64,000 bases of DNA. It comes from Helicoverpa zea. Taxonomy: Eukaryota > Arthropoda > Insecta > Lepidoptera > Noctuidae. Below, piece after piece: positions 1 through 11,210 of this stretch. The notes below the pieces were generated by a model that searched no databases, had not been told where the DNA came from, and saw nothing but the letters and a program-made list of their open reading frames with translations. A program made the translations under genes and the position numbers. Each line of letters starts with the position of its first letter. Position 1 is the stretch's first letter. The stretch lies in assembly GCF_022581195.2 (NCBI RefSeq), contig NC_061462.1:7502001-7566000 (forward strand). The letters run 5' to 3'.

Positions 1-1280
1 TTACTGATGTATAGCCAATTAATTGATTAAAATATAGCCTATGCTACCTGGGGACAATTTAGCTTTACAAAAGTGAAATCATTTTTTAAATCGGTTTTGT
101 ACTTTCAGAGCCTTTACAGGCAAACAGACAATAAAATATGTTTTCTTGTAGGTAGGAACAGTAACTAAAAACCATTTGTGGCTACTGATCATTTAATTGT
201 CCGTTTGTGCAAGGATTAAAAATTTTCTTTGAAATGCTATGACTCAAATTCCAACTTAACGTTATTTTTTATTAGGATATAACTATCTTATTATAATACA
301 ATAATTGTATACTTTACTAAAATTCTTAAACCTAGTTTTTTGCCAGGAAAATTATCTCATTATGTCTGGATGGGGCAAGTGCGAGATCATGCTTCAAATA
401 TAACTTTCATTTATATGTATATAAATAAAGCTCTTATGACTCTCGTTATCTCTTCAATTATCAGTTTTTTTTTATTTTATAATTAATGTTTAGTTTTATT
501 TAGTAGAATGTAACGACTGTAATTCGCCTATAATTGGGAGCGCACACTGGACCTAATTTATATGAAATGATGTAACTCATGTAATTGTGTTGACTCCTGT
601 TGGAATCGTAAATAAATTCTCAGAAAAAAAAAATATTTATGTGTGCCTAAGTAGATGTTTGCCTAGTATTAGCTTAAAATAAGGTGTAACAAATTAGGTA
701 TTCACGAAATACCTATAAAGTTTACAGTTTACACGTCGGTATTTTTTGGATTAACATTTTAATATGAATCAGATAAAAAAATTAAAAAATATTGCCTTAC
801 CTGAACTCTGACTCAACTAAATTATTGGACAAGTGTGAACTCGGGACACCTTTATAACGCGAAACAAATAATAAAGTCATTCGTAAACAATTCAGGACCT
901 GATAACGATCTACTAGCCTTCTGATACATATGTTTCATTTTCCATAGAAAACCTTAAAAAATTGTAGCAAGTAAAAATCACTGCGTGATTAACAAAACGT
1001 TTTCTTTCTTAATATCGGGCATTCGTATGGAGGGTATTTGACTGACTGAAGACATACTTCCTATAACGGATATTCCAATTGGATTTTCACTGGTCTGGGA
1101 ATATTAATTTATTACCAGAATCCTTACACAAGCACCTATTTTAAAATATTCATTCATAAAAACCTAAATGCTCAAATGCAGAATTGTACATATCTTTTAA
1201 GATTCTATTTAATTCGTTTCACATAGGCAAGCTCACATAGTTAAAAAGGCATACCTTTCCTATAAGCTGATGTATTTACT
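1..1280. other. AT-rich non-coding DNA
   Basis: No reading frame, RNA gene or clear repeat is visible. The stretch is AT-rich with short homopolymer runs, consistent with intron or intergenic DNA. Confidence 0.5.
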
Positions 1281-1284
1281 ACAA

Positions 1285-1485
1285 ACTTCTGGCAGCGGTT
1301 TCACCCGTATCTCGTGGGAACCTCTGTACGAACCCAGACAAAAAGTAGCCTATAGTCTTTCTCAATAAATGGGCTATCTGACACTGAAAGAATTTTTCAA
1401 ATCGGACCAGTAGGTACTTCATGAGATTAGCGTGTTTATACAAACAAACAAACTCTTCAGCTTTATAGGTAATATTAGAATAGAT
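1285..1485 (+). repeat. Lepidopteran interspersed repeat fragment (GCGGTTTCACCCG family)
   Basis: The order of sub-motifs is that of a repeat very common in lepidopteran genomes: GGCAGCGGTTTCACCCG, then CGTGGGAACC, AAAAGTAGCCTATAG, TTTTTCAAATCGGACCAGTA, and a tail of CAAACAAACAAACTCTTCAG followed by TTTATAGGTAATATTAGAATAG. I recognise the family by eye. I do not assign it to a SINE or LINE superfamily. A second, different member lies at 27710-27900. Confidence 0.65.
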
Positions 1486-1534
1486 TACCAGAAATAAATA
1501 AATTATACCAAGGTGTAGTCTTTGTAATGTTAAC

Positions 1535-1605
1535 TATTTATGCATTGTATTTTCTATGGGCCTTAGTTGCCTGAAATAAAGGAATAAATAAATAAATATA
1601 CATGA
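1535..1605 (+). repeat. LINE 3'-end fragment with ATAAATAAATA tail
   Basis: The sequence TATGGGCCTTAGTTGCCTGA followed by AATAAAGGAATAAATAAATAAA closely matches the reverse complement of the 3' tail at 61255-61312, next to the ORF1 unit. It is therefore a solo 3' end of the same LINE family on the plus strand. No coding part is attached, as expected of extreme 5' truncation during reverse transcription. Confidence 0.7.
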
Positions 1606-1626
1606 TCAACTTTACAACTTTAATTA

Positions 1627-2341
1627 AAAGGACAATGGGCAGATTGGTATACCCCACCAATAGCAATGTCATATATATCATTGGATAGGCCTTTTTATGT
1701 AGAACAATATTTACTATGACAGCTTTGCTGAAATGTTTGTCCGTTCTGAGATATAGATCAAAAACTGTGCAAAAGTTAGAACTAAGTAATCTATTGATAA
1801 CTCAAGTTTTTAAAGGAAAATCTAAGAACTACTAAGTGTAAGTCTTGTATATGAAAGAAAATCAGATTACAGTATTGATTAGCATCAGTTTTAAGATTGT
1901 TTGTTATCTATATCTCAGAACGGACAAACAATAGAACAAAGCTGTCATAGTAAATGTTGTACCAGTTAAAAAGACCTATCCAATGATATGTATGACTTTC
2001 CTATTGGTGCGGTTTCTCACTACGCCCAACATCCAGTTGGTACAATAAAAGGTTGAAATGCTACATAATAGTAACAATTATGGATCCTAACGGGCACAGT
2101 AGTACTTACAAGACTTAAAGTTATTAGTACTTAGATTTTCCTTTAAAAACTTGAGGTATCAATAGATTACTTAGTTCTAACTTTAGCACAGTTTTTGATC
2201 TATATCTCAGAACGGACAAACATTTCAGCAAAGCTGTCATAGTAAATCTTGTCCTACATAAAAAGGCCTATCCAATGATATATATGACATTCCTATTGGT
2301 GGGGTATACCAGGTCCCATATATTTGTGCCCATTGTCCTTT
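1627..2341. mobile_element. Foldback/TIR element with three arms
   Basis: The ends are an exact inverted repeat: AAAGGACAATGGGCA at 1627-1641 and TGCCCATTGTCCTTT at 2327-2341. The inversion extends inward for roughly 200 bp at high identity. Shared blocks include CATTGGATAGGCCTTTTTAT, TACTATGACAGCTTTGCTGA and GTCCGTTCTGAGATATAGAT. A third, diverged copy of the arm lies inside at about 1900-2030, in the same orientation as the right arm. There is no internal ORF, so it is non-autonomous. No target-site duplication is obvious. It may be a foldback DNA transposon; the superfamily is not determined. Confidence 0.75.
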
Positions 2342-3295
2342 ATTTCTATCTAATTTAGTCTACAAATAAAACAATTTCGTAGCGCAGGCCTACGTCGTAG
2401 TCATTGCTACGCAAGTGCGAATCATCTGCATGTAATTACCGTAACTAAATTCCTGTTTCCTGTTTATGCCAAATCCGTTGTTCTCGAGCGCAGATGGGAC
2501 TTTATTTTTGTCTGTTCATTTGCATATTAGCATGTTAGATATAAGGAAGTAAATATTTTGAGCTCAAGAATTTATGCTTCATATGTTGTTTATTATTTGT
2601 ATCCTGTCCTATAGTTAAATGATGAGATAAAATGCGGAGGCATGGAAGTTCGATGGTGAGGCCTTTTCTCATTTGTAGGAACATATTTTCCTCTTCACGA
2701 TGTGCTGCTCAAACTAGAACAAAAAAGGAAAATAGTATCGTAGGTATGCTTGTATCATTAATACTCTTCTTCTTTAAAATAATTCCTTATTTCGAGAGGC
2801 ACGCTTAAATAGCTTGGAGACCTGTCAGTGAGTGTTACAATTACCTGCATTAAACAAAGTGGTCTCAAAGGAATTTCTGTGTAAAGGGTTTCAGCCTCAC
2901 GCAAGCCTTCCAAAAGTCCGGAACTTTGTAGTTTCATGCATCGTAGAGGTGGCTCTTTATTTAAAGTGAAAATATAATGATAGTTTGAATTTTCTGTGCC
3001 CGCTACTTGAGTATAAAATAATATTAAGAGTTATAGATGATCCCATGGAGATATTGTGTACGAACAAAGTAATATGATAGAAAAATTAACACTAACACAC
3101 TACAGGCGACTTATTGCAATTATTTGTCATGCATTTAATCCTAAACCTTGAAAACTTATTATTTTAAAGAACAATATCTATGCCCTTTATTTGTTAATGC
3201 ATTACAAGGCACCTTCTAATTTTATTACTATCAAAATCTTTAAAACAAACTCCACAAAGGTTAAAAAAATCAAATCAAAACATCCCATTATAAAC
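2342..3295. other. AT-rich non-coding DNA
   Basis: No coding frame or structured repeat recognised. Confidence 0.45.
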
Positions 3296-3560
3296 TTTTG
3301 GCGCGAAACTGCCAAGGAGGCATGAATGCATTCTATTAAAGCGCTCGCTTATTGCCAAATTGCCGTAAGCGACAGTCGCTTGTTATCGCAAAAAGGTCTT
3401 TAAAGTTAATAGGTTACGTTTTATAGCTCCGTGAAAGGCGACGTCTTTTATGTGATGGCAATCGAAGGGGAACGGTCGTTAGTTCCGGCTTTTGCCGCGT
3501 TATCGGTGGCAGCACTGTATGCGATTTTCCTCAACAACAGTTATTTTTGCGAAGTTGGTT
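3296..3560. other. GC-richer non-coding island
   Basis: A 260-bp stretch, visibly richer in G+C and CpG than its surroundings, without a long ORF. It includes AGCGCTCGCTTATTG, GGCGACGTCTTTTATGTG and GGTCGTTAGTTCCGGC. TTTTATG words of the Hox/Caudal type are present. It could be a conserved regulatory element, but this is judged only from composition. Confidence 0.3.
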
Positions 3561-3779
3561 TAGCAAAGTAATGAGAAAAAAATTATAACATGTTGTAAAT
3601 AGTTACTATTGATAATAAATCTCCGGAAAGTCCCTTTAAACTAACTTCACACTAAATAAATAAAAAAAAAAAAGTTTTCATCAATTAAAAATATCTAGAA
3701 TTTTTCTTGCTTGAAATATTTATATTCTTGTAACAGAAGTATTTTTATTCTTTGATAATGTAATTTTATTCAAAACTTG

Positions 3780-3960
3780 TAACCTAACATCCATCCGCTA
3801 ACACGGTTGGGACTAACAGCGCCATCTCGTATCGAGTGGCAGAACTTCTTAGCCGGCTCACTCACACATAGACAAATGCTCCCTCCTGTATCTCCATTTA
3901 GAAACGCACACTAGCAAACATAAAAAACCGGAGGGCAGCGAGGTAAATCGGGATATCTTA
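3780..3960. repeat. Possible repeat fragment (AGCGCCATCT)
   Basis: It contains AGCGCCATCTCGTATCGAGT and a GC-richer flank. AGCGCCATCT words are frequent in lepidopteran dispersed repeats. Boundaries are not clear. The following 4000-4768 is plain AT-rich DNA. Confidence 0.3.
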
Positions 3961-4768
3961 TGTATAAGATCACGATAGCGTTTCTATATAAACTGATCAA
4001 CGTTTTATATTATTCTGAGCTATATGCTTCATTTAGCTATTTGAAAGGGCACATAGTTTCTTTCCGGTGATTAAGTATAAAAATATTTTTAAACCTACAT
4101 TTTTTATCATGAGTGTAGGTAAAGTCTTGTGGAAAAAATCCTTTTAATTTACTGATTATCATAGGAAATGGGTCTTGAGGAAAATTGTAATCAATAGATT
4201 ATCATCTACATTACAGGCTTGTAATTAATGAAGGTAACTACCACTGTTACAATGTAGCATTAATCGCAATATAAGATACTTAAAATCAACGATAGGACGT
4301 ATTCACTGGTTCATTAATTAAGGAAACAAAAAATAAAAATCGTTGACATGTCAGAGATGACAAAAGGCATAAATTAATACCTAACAATAGACTGTAGATA
4401 ATAATAAAAACAATTGAAGCTCTCATTAGTCATAATTGCTCATTGTATTTGAGATATTCAGTTTATACTTATAGATACTTAGCTATATGTCTTCATGACT
4501 TCATTATTTCAGATAGGTATCTATTTAAAGGTAAGGGAAGCTTAAGATTCAGTCAACTTTAAAATTTTAACTGGTAATCAAATATTTATCTTGATTACAA
4601 CTTCATTATGTGAGCTTTTAGAGTTGTTTAAACTATTTTAACTTTTTAAGTAGTCTTCAAACTATATTGATTGGAAGAAATAGTGAATGGTCTATTTTAG
4701 AAAAATATTTAACCTGCTCTAGTAGGATGGATTGGAGCGTTAGTCAATTCATGTTTCAATTTATTATT

Positions 4769-4994
4769 ACATTCAATAGTTTTACAAATGATCTTATGAT
4801 AGGGAAATATTAAAACTAAGTATCAAAATATTCATCCGCATCGCTGTCAGCTGGGATCGTGCCCAAAAGGCTGGCTGCATTGCCACGCTGGATGGCAATG
4901 CATATCCTTTGACCGACCGGTATAGGCCAGCCCTTTGGTCACCAGTGGACTCCACTAATCGTTTACTAATTTCATTTGTAAAACTATTGAATGT
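4769..4994. repeat. Nested inverted-repeat element (226 bp)
   Basis: The outer arms are a perfect 23-bp inverted repeat (4769-4791 and 4972-4994; core ATTCAATAGTTTTACAAATG). Inside lies a GC-rich segment with a second stem pairing AAAGGCTGGC (4866-4875) with GGCCAGCCCTTT (4926-4937). Within that is a perfect 9-bp hairpin, GCATTGCCA/TGGCAATGC (4877-4885/4893-4901). There is no ORF. It could be a MITE or a structured non-coding RNA element. Confidence 0.6.
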
Positions 4995-5880
4995 GATAAG
5001 TTGTAAATAAAATGTTTTATACTACAAGCTACTTAGGTACAGAGTACATTTATTATTTCTATGAATGTTACAGGTAGGTATTTCTTATTTTAAAAAGTAA
5101 TCTTACAATATATAATTTATTGTAACAAATCTTTTAGCCCTAAAAAAACATGGCAGATTATAAAATATCTTAGCAGATAGTGTAAAAGATCAAATCGTTT
5201 AAGAAGCCCGTTTGGATCTTTAACTTTCTTATTAAAACAATCTTTAACTATCGTGATGAAAACGAGATGTAGGTAATTTTATACAACAAAGATAAGAATT
5301 CCTTTTTTTGATAGTTTTTCAAATATTGATAGGTACTAAGTTTTTAAAAACCTTTAAAATTGAAGAGCAAACTTAGTAGGCCTATCTGTTCAATGACACA
5401 CATTTCCATACTTTAGAGCTCAATGAGCAGTTAAAATAATTTTTGTACGTTGTTCAGGAACATTTTACTAACAAATATTTCTTTTAAGTCATTACGCAAA
5501 CCAAATTATATTCAAACATTTGGTTTTGGACCAAAATAACAAAAGAGTTGCGAAGAAAAAATCTGTAGGTACCTCTGTTTTTTGGCACTCCGGTAAAAAA
5601 GGAGGCCTGTTACAATTTTTTACTTATAACAGCAATGAATGCCGTTAATTTTTTTATAATCTCCATCCTAATAATGACCACCACTTTGTTTCGTAACTGC
5701 GGTAAAAAGTAAAAAGTAGAGTAAAAACTCTTTGTAAAATCGTTACCTTTTTATGTGCAAAGGGTTATGACAATGCTTACTTGCTATTAATGGACGATCC
5801 GTTTATAGGGCAGTATAAATACTCAATTGTTGTGTGACATTGGTTTTTACTAATGCTCTTTATTTATAAAAATAACCGAA
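4995..5880. other. AT-rich non-coding DNA
   Basis: Nothing recognisable. Short repeats of GTAAAAAGTAAAAAGTAGAG occur near 5702. Confidence 0.45.
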
Positions 5881-5899
5881 ACGACATTGCCTGGGTAAG

Positions 5900-6101
5900 C
5901 GACTCAGTACGATTATTTGTCTTGCACAGCGCGTGTGTTTGTTAAATTACCAATGCGACCAATCCGCGATAAAACAAATAAAACAGTGCGTGTTTCAATG
6001 ATAATATAGGTAAATGTGTGTGTCGAGTGTTGTCTTTTTCACATGTGTGTGTGTGCAGTGAAGTGATAACGAAGTGTCAAGGAAAAAAAGTAACTTTATC
6101 G
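5900..6101 (+). promoter_or_regulatory. Candidate promoter with non-coding first exon
   Basis: A CpG-richer patch includes GCGACTCAGTACG, with an insect-type TCAGT initiator, at about 5901-5913. It is followed by a TG-rich run ending GTGTGTGTGCAG at about 6057. Then comes a 44-bp A/G-rich segment starting TGAAGTGATAACGAAGTG and ending at a consensus splice donor, ATCG|GTGAGA (GT at 6102-6103). This could be a 5'UTR exon whose start is either a transcription start at the initiator or a splice acceptor at the GCAG. There is no ATG with an open frame. All of this is read from signals only. Confidence 0.3.
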
Positions 6102-6103
6102 GT

Positions 6104-8040
6104 GAGAATAGCATTTTATTAATTACACTGTAAAATTGTTATAAACCTATTAATTGACAAGTTTATGAGCTTGATATTGAATTGTAAAAGTTAATTAATG
6201 CTACAGATTGTTTTCCTACACGTGCTTTGTAGATATAAAAAGTGTCTGACAATGGACTAAGCTTGTAAATATCGGAGCGTTTGATCTAAATAACGTAATA
6301 AATATATAATAATAAATCACTGATCTGGGAATTTTTATTACATTGAGAATAAGGAGTAAAAAGTATAATGTTACTTTTTTTAAGCTTATCTACATTTTGC
6401 TGCATTCAAAGTAAATAGTTAGGCCTCCGGGATACTATGATCAGCTTCAGGCTATAAATGCTTCAGATAATACAAAATATATTAAGGTTAATAGGTAATC
6501 TTTATCAAAATAATAGCTGCGGTGAAATATTTTATGTATAATAATTAAAATAAAAAATAAACACTTTAAAACTAAAAAAAAAACTATAATTACAAATTGA
6601 AATGAATTTATTCAGTAGCTTCATGATATATAACATTTTATTATATAGACGTATAAATAAATGCAAATCCATGAATTATAAATGAACTCTAATAGATATT
6701 TAACAACTTAAATAATAACTGAAATTATTTTTTATCTGTGTCATGTAAGTATTTATAAACGAACGCAAACAAGTGCATAGATTATTTTATATTTGCATAA
6801 TATCGTATGATGGTGGTAACTCTTAATGAAATACCATTTATGCAAATACCTATGTCCTTATTACCTATAATTAGTCAATATGGGTTGAATAATCAAGCAA
6901 GAATTATTAATAAAGGATTAGTACCATTATTGAACTTGCCTTCCATATCTATTATCCTTACTTTGTATCAAAATGATAGAGTAATAGGTACCTTTTTAAT
7001 TTATTTAAATACGCAAACATAGGCAACAGAAGTTTGATATTTTCTTTGATATTGTAAAACAATTTATGCAGTTAGGTAGGTTTCTCATCCATTAACCATG
7101 TATGTAGGCATGTAATAAACATTTATTGACTATTTTGGAATATACCTCTTGGTGGATTAAATTGTTTAGATGGTTCCCATACTTAAAACAAGTTACATCA
7201 TTATTATAATTACTTAAATAAATATATAGTTATCTTTTAAGAGCCATATGTACTTAATATAGCTATGCCTACATTATATATCCGCAAGTATATAACAAAG
7301 TACATTATCCTTCGAAGAAATCGTGACAGGATACAAAGCAATTAATACAATTGTTTGTATTCACACTGCAAGCCTGCAATCATCAAAAACAATTAAAATT
7401 CAAGTACAGGCGGTGCGTCAGCCTATATATTTGGCAAACAATTTGATGACTACCTACTTGTACTTTATAATTACAATAGGAGGCGCCTGCATTCGTTCAA
7501 AGACTTGCTTAGAATACCAAAAGCATCAAATGTGTTAGGTATCAGATATAATTGCATAGATAGCTTTTTTTTTAATTGTTTGTTCTCCGAATCTAGACGG
7601 AGTTCCAAATTGACGTTCTACTGTTTTGTATAGTGCTGATTTTTTTTGTTGAGGAAATCATACTTTAAAGATGTGCAGCTAAGTCCTGGGTTACAAAAAT
7701 TGGTTGTTTTCCTCAAAACAAAGTTGAGAAAATTTTCCTCCCTTCCTTACTTATATGAATTAAAGCTAATATAATTATAAAATAAGCCTACCTATTTACT
7801 TTTAGCCTGCGTTTTTCGAATTTACAATTATAGTCGTAGGTATATCCTATAATTATTATCATTTATACCTAGATAAAAGAAAACATCCTAATTTAATGAA
7901 AAGAAAAAAATATTGCTCAAAATTGTTATAATTTTGAGCAATATTGAACATAACACAACGCCTGCTCCCCTAACACACAAAGATAAGAGTAACAACATGC
8001 AATTACTCACACAACCTTACAAATTACCAACATTAAGTAT
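6104..8040. other. AT-rich non-coding DNA with a small hairpin
   Basis: Short frames at 6807-7022 and 7323-7538 have AT-driven composition and no recognisable domain, so I do not call them genes. A perfect 15-bp inverted repeat sits at 7909-7923/7931-7945 (AATATTGCTCAAAAT, loop TGTTATA). Confidence 0.5.
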
Positions 8041-9990
8041 TTAATTAAGCCTATTTACGTACAATGTAACAAACTATAAGGTTGTCAGGCTATAGAACAG
8101 AAACCACAGGTAGAAACAGAAACAGAAGCAATTTGGGCGGGCTTTGGTGCACGCAATCTCGCGTGCCGTCGGACCGTCACTGCCGACGCAAAACTTGCCT
8201 ACACAACGCAAGTATCCCATACCGAAAACAATAACCACGCCAAAAATACCCTTTTTGACATCACAATAAAGGACAGAATCCCGTAACAATTTATTTCGTT
8301 AACTACATAAGCTATTTGGTTCTCGGCTAGGCTTTGTAAGGGAAACGTAGGAAAAGGGAATGGTCTTGGCAATTGGTCGATTCACTTGTTTATTGTATTT
8401 TGAATTATTTATTTTGTATATGCACGCATGAGTTTCTGCAATTTATTTTCGTCAACCTAGATTATGGTAAAACGCTTTTTACAAGCGACTTTCCCAAACC
8501 AGCTTAGGTATACTTTTCTTCACGTAGGCAACACAACGGTTTAGGTTTCAAAATGTTTTAATACAAAGAAACATAAGTACCTAACCATTTTTTTTTTAAA
8601 CTAGAAACGCTAATAATATGTAGGTAAGTTATTTTTATACTGGTAAAATGGTATAACTGTCAGAAAGGAATATTTAATTCGGCATTATTGCGTGTCGAAA
8701 CATTGTCAAAAGGTGATAGGAACGTGGAATGAAAATGACGGCAGTACAGGGAAACTTTGAAAACAAGTTTTATTAAAGAAACGTTGACCTTATCGTGTAT
8801 AATACGCATGATGTAAAACCCCTTAAATGTACGTTTATTTTTGTGTATTTCAGCTTGTTCTTGTTTCGTAATTCTTGCGAGTTTTTGTTGCACAAAGTTA
8901 AACTCGCAAATCGAAAGAAATACACGCATAATTAATCTACATTAAACATTCAACAACTTTTATGATAGCTTCGTTTATGTATCTTTGATTTATTCACGCA
9001 AAAACTCTTTCATTTAAATTTAGAAAATAAAAGCTTCCATGAACACGAGAAAAACAAATACATAACAATTTTAATAACAGCTTTCCTATAGCCTTGCATT
9101 TCTTAAAGAGGTATTATGCGGCATGGTACACTTCCATTACACCGAAGAATATAAACTGGAAATGCCACACCTGGTTCCCTGCACTTATACACGTTTTCAT
9201 ACATACCTGGGTAGTAATCATTAGCTACGCTACGAACGTGAGATCATATCTAGTTTTATAACTTCCTGGTCTTGACTTAAGTTTAAGCTCGCCCTTTTGC
9301 AAACAACTCCCAACTTCAATGATGCGTAGATTATCTAGAGGGGAATCTAGAATTGGTTTTTAAAAGGATTATTTTGTACTGTTTGCGCGTTATACCTATC
9401 ATAAATTGACTGTAATGTGTTTGAAACGGGTTTAGCGAAAAATGTTTTGATGGTTTCAAGCTCCTGGCTTACTAAAGTTGTTTCTTTCTATTTTAACATT
9501 AATAATGAAATATGTCTGCATTATAACAAGCTCTAATAAGTGTCGTAGTAAATAAAAAAAATCTGTAGGCAGAAAAAGTTGTATGTAGTTAAATAAAAAT
9601 ATCTTCGATCATAATTGAGCCTATTTCCATATCTAATCAAGACGTGGAACTCACGCTGCGATCAAACGAGACGTGTTAATTTTTATAAATTATTGCTTCT
9701 TCATTAGCATTTTGGTATATAAAAAGCTTTCCTCAAACTAATTACTAATTAGACTGATTATTATACCAATTAAGCTAAAATATGTTTGTCTGAACAAGAA
9801 TTTCATACGTTGCCCTTCAAAAATAAACAGCGATACGAAAAACACCTTGAAGACAACATTTACAAAGAAGAAATACAGTTACATATATGAGTAGGTACTA
9901 TCAACACAACGTCAAATGAAGTGTTACTAATGACATAATTTCAACAGAAACCATTCCCAAACGAAGAATTTAAATCGTTCCAGCTTCGAG
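8041..9990. other. Non-coding DNA, mixed composition
   Basis: A GC-richer patch at 8130-8230 (GTGCCGTCGGACCGTCACTG) has an open minus-strand frame of 71 codons. The listed frame begins at a TTG, and I find no domain. The rest is AT-rich. No gene is called. Confidence 0.4.
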
Positions 9991-10215
9991 TGGTTTTAAA
10001 AGGCTAGCATTTAAGGTGACCTTTAAATATTTTATCTGGAGTTCGCTTGATTGTCGACCCACGGGTCCCTTTCTCTAGTACCTTTATATACGCCCAATAT
10101 ATCTTGATATCCTCCGCCTCCGCCCGAGATAACAAAATAAAGCCGTAATGAGGAAATGCGGCCCCGTTTTATGGGTCTTTCAAAACTGGATGGTATGTGG
10201 GATTGGATAGGTAGT
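9991..10215. other. GC-richer non-coding island
   Basis: This stretch includes GATTGTCGACCCACGGGTCC, CCTCCGCCTCCGCCCGAGAT and GCGGCCCCGTTTTATGGGTC. It has no ORF of note. TTTTATGG is a Hox/Abd-B-like core. Regulatory function is inference from composition. Confidence 0.3.
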
Positions 10216-10759
10216 ACTTATCTCGAGAAGAAACTTGACGTTACTCGAAAATAAGTCGGTAGGTTCTTGAGCTCCAACGATTTATTGACGTTGGTAAAAA
10301 AATATATCTAATTCGGTTTAAGTGGGCCTAATATTTCTTTTTGTAATATCCCTGTCAGTGTTACAAAGAGATTTCGTGTTTAGATTACGTTAAGAGCTGC
10401 GCTTTTGATGGGTATATTTAAATACCACTAACAAGCTACATGCAATTACAAGCATTTGCGAGGTGTTAAAGTTGCAAATAGTATGTTTAAATTATAAGAC
10501 GTGTCCGCATGCATGAAGATTTTATCTCACGGATATAATTACTAAATAGTTCGGAAATTGAAATGTATTTAATTGAATATCGTTAAACGCACGAACGTAG
10601 ATATGTCCATTATATAATCTTAAGTAAATGGTAAGAATCCAAACAAAACAAGTCTTTTCAAAATGATGTCAGCTATACTTGTTTTGTTCCAGGTTTATTA
10701 CATATTTATTTATATTTCTACTCGTATTTACATGAGTTCCGCAAAAATATACCAACATT

Positions 10760-11210
10760 GCTTGCCCCCCGCAGTTTTATGAAACAAAACCAACATCCGA
10801 GGCGCACACTACTTCTCCCTCTACTAAAATACACCTCAATATCATCGTATCTTGCTCGATCAAGTAAACATCCCCATTTGCATTGACCCGGAAAGAATTT
10901 TCTCAGTTTATTTCTGCAAAAAAATCCACACTCGCGGGGAGTAGTGTTTGTAAATTTTCCCTCTGACCTACTTGTATATCTGCGAGGCCAGATTACATTG
11001 GTCTTCTGCGGCCCCCTCTATTCTGGGCAAACCTTCAAAGAAGGGGATACGGAATATATTTGGAGAGGTCTAGTTCCTCTGGTGCAGCGGTGTGGTATGG
11101 ATCGATAGAAGCCTGGCAGGTCGCCCAGCTTCGTTCCCGCATTATTGTTATTGCAAGCCGTCAGTATCTATCTGCTTCCGCTATTGGTTCCGAGCCTAGT
11201 ACCTAATGTC
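10760..11210. other. GC-richer island containing a tRNA-like relic
   Basis: TCTTCTGCGGCCCCCTCTAT lies at about 11000. The segment at 11062-11140 contains TGGTGCAGCGG (about 11080), an exact match to the pol III A-box pattern TRGYNNANNNG. About 45 nt on, GCTTCGTTCCCGC resembles a degraded B box (GGTTCGANTCC). This may be the decayed head of a tRNA-derived SINE on the plus strand. No 3' tail is recognised. Confidence 0.35.

Noticed and set aside
7909..7945. miRNA precursor
   Set aside because: The 15-bp stem and 7-nt loop are too short for Drosha/Dicer substrates, and no known insect miRNA seed was recognised by eye.
8074..8289. 71-codon minus-strand frame with Cys and hydrophobic residues
   Set aside because: It begins at a non-ATG codon, has no domain and no promoter or splice support.
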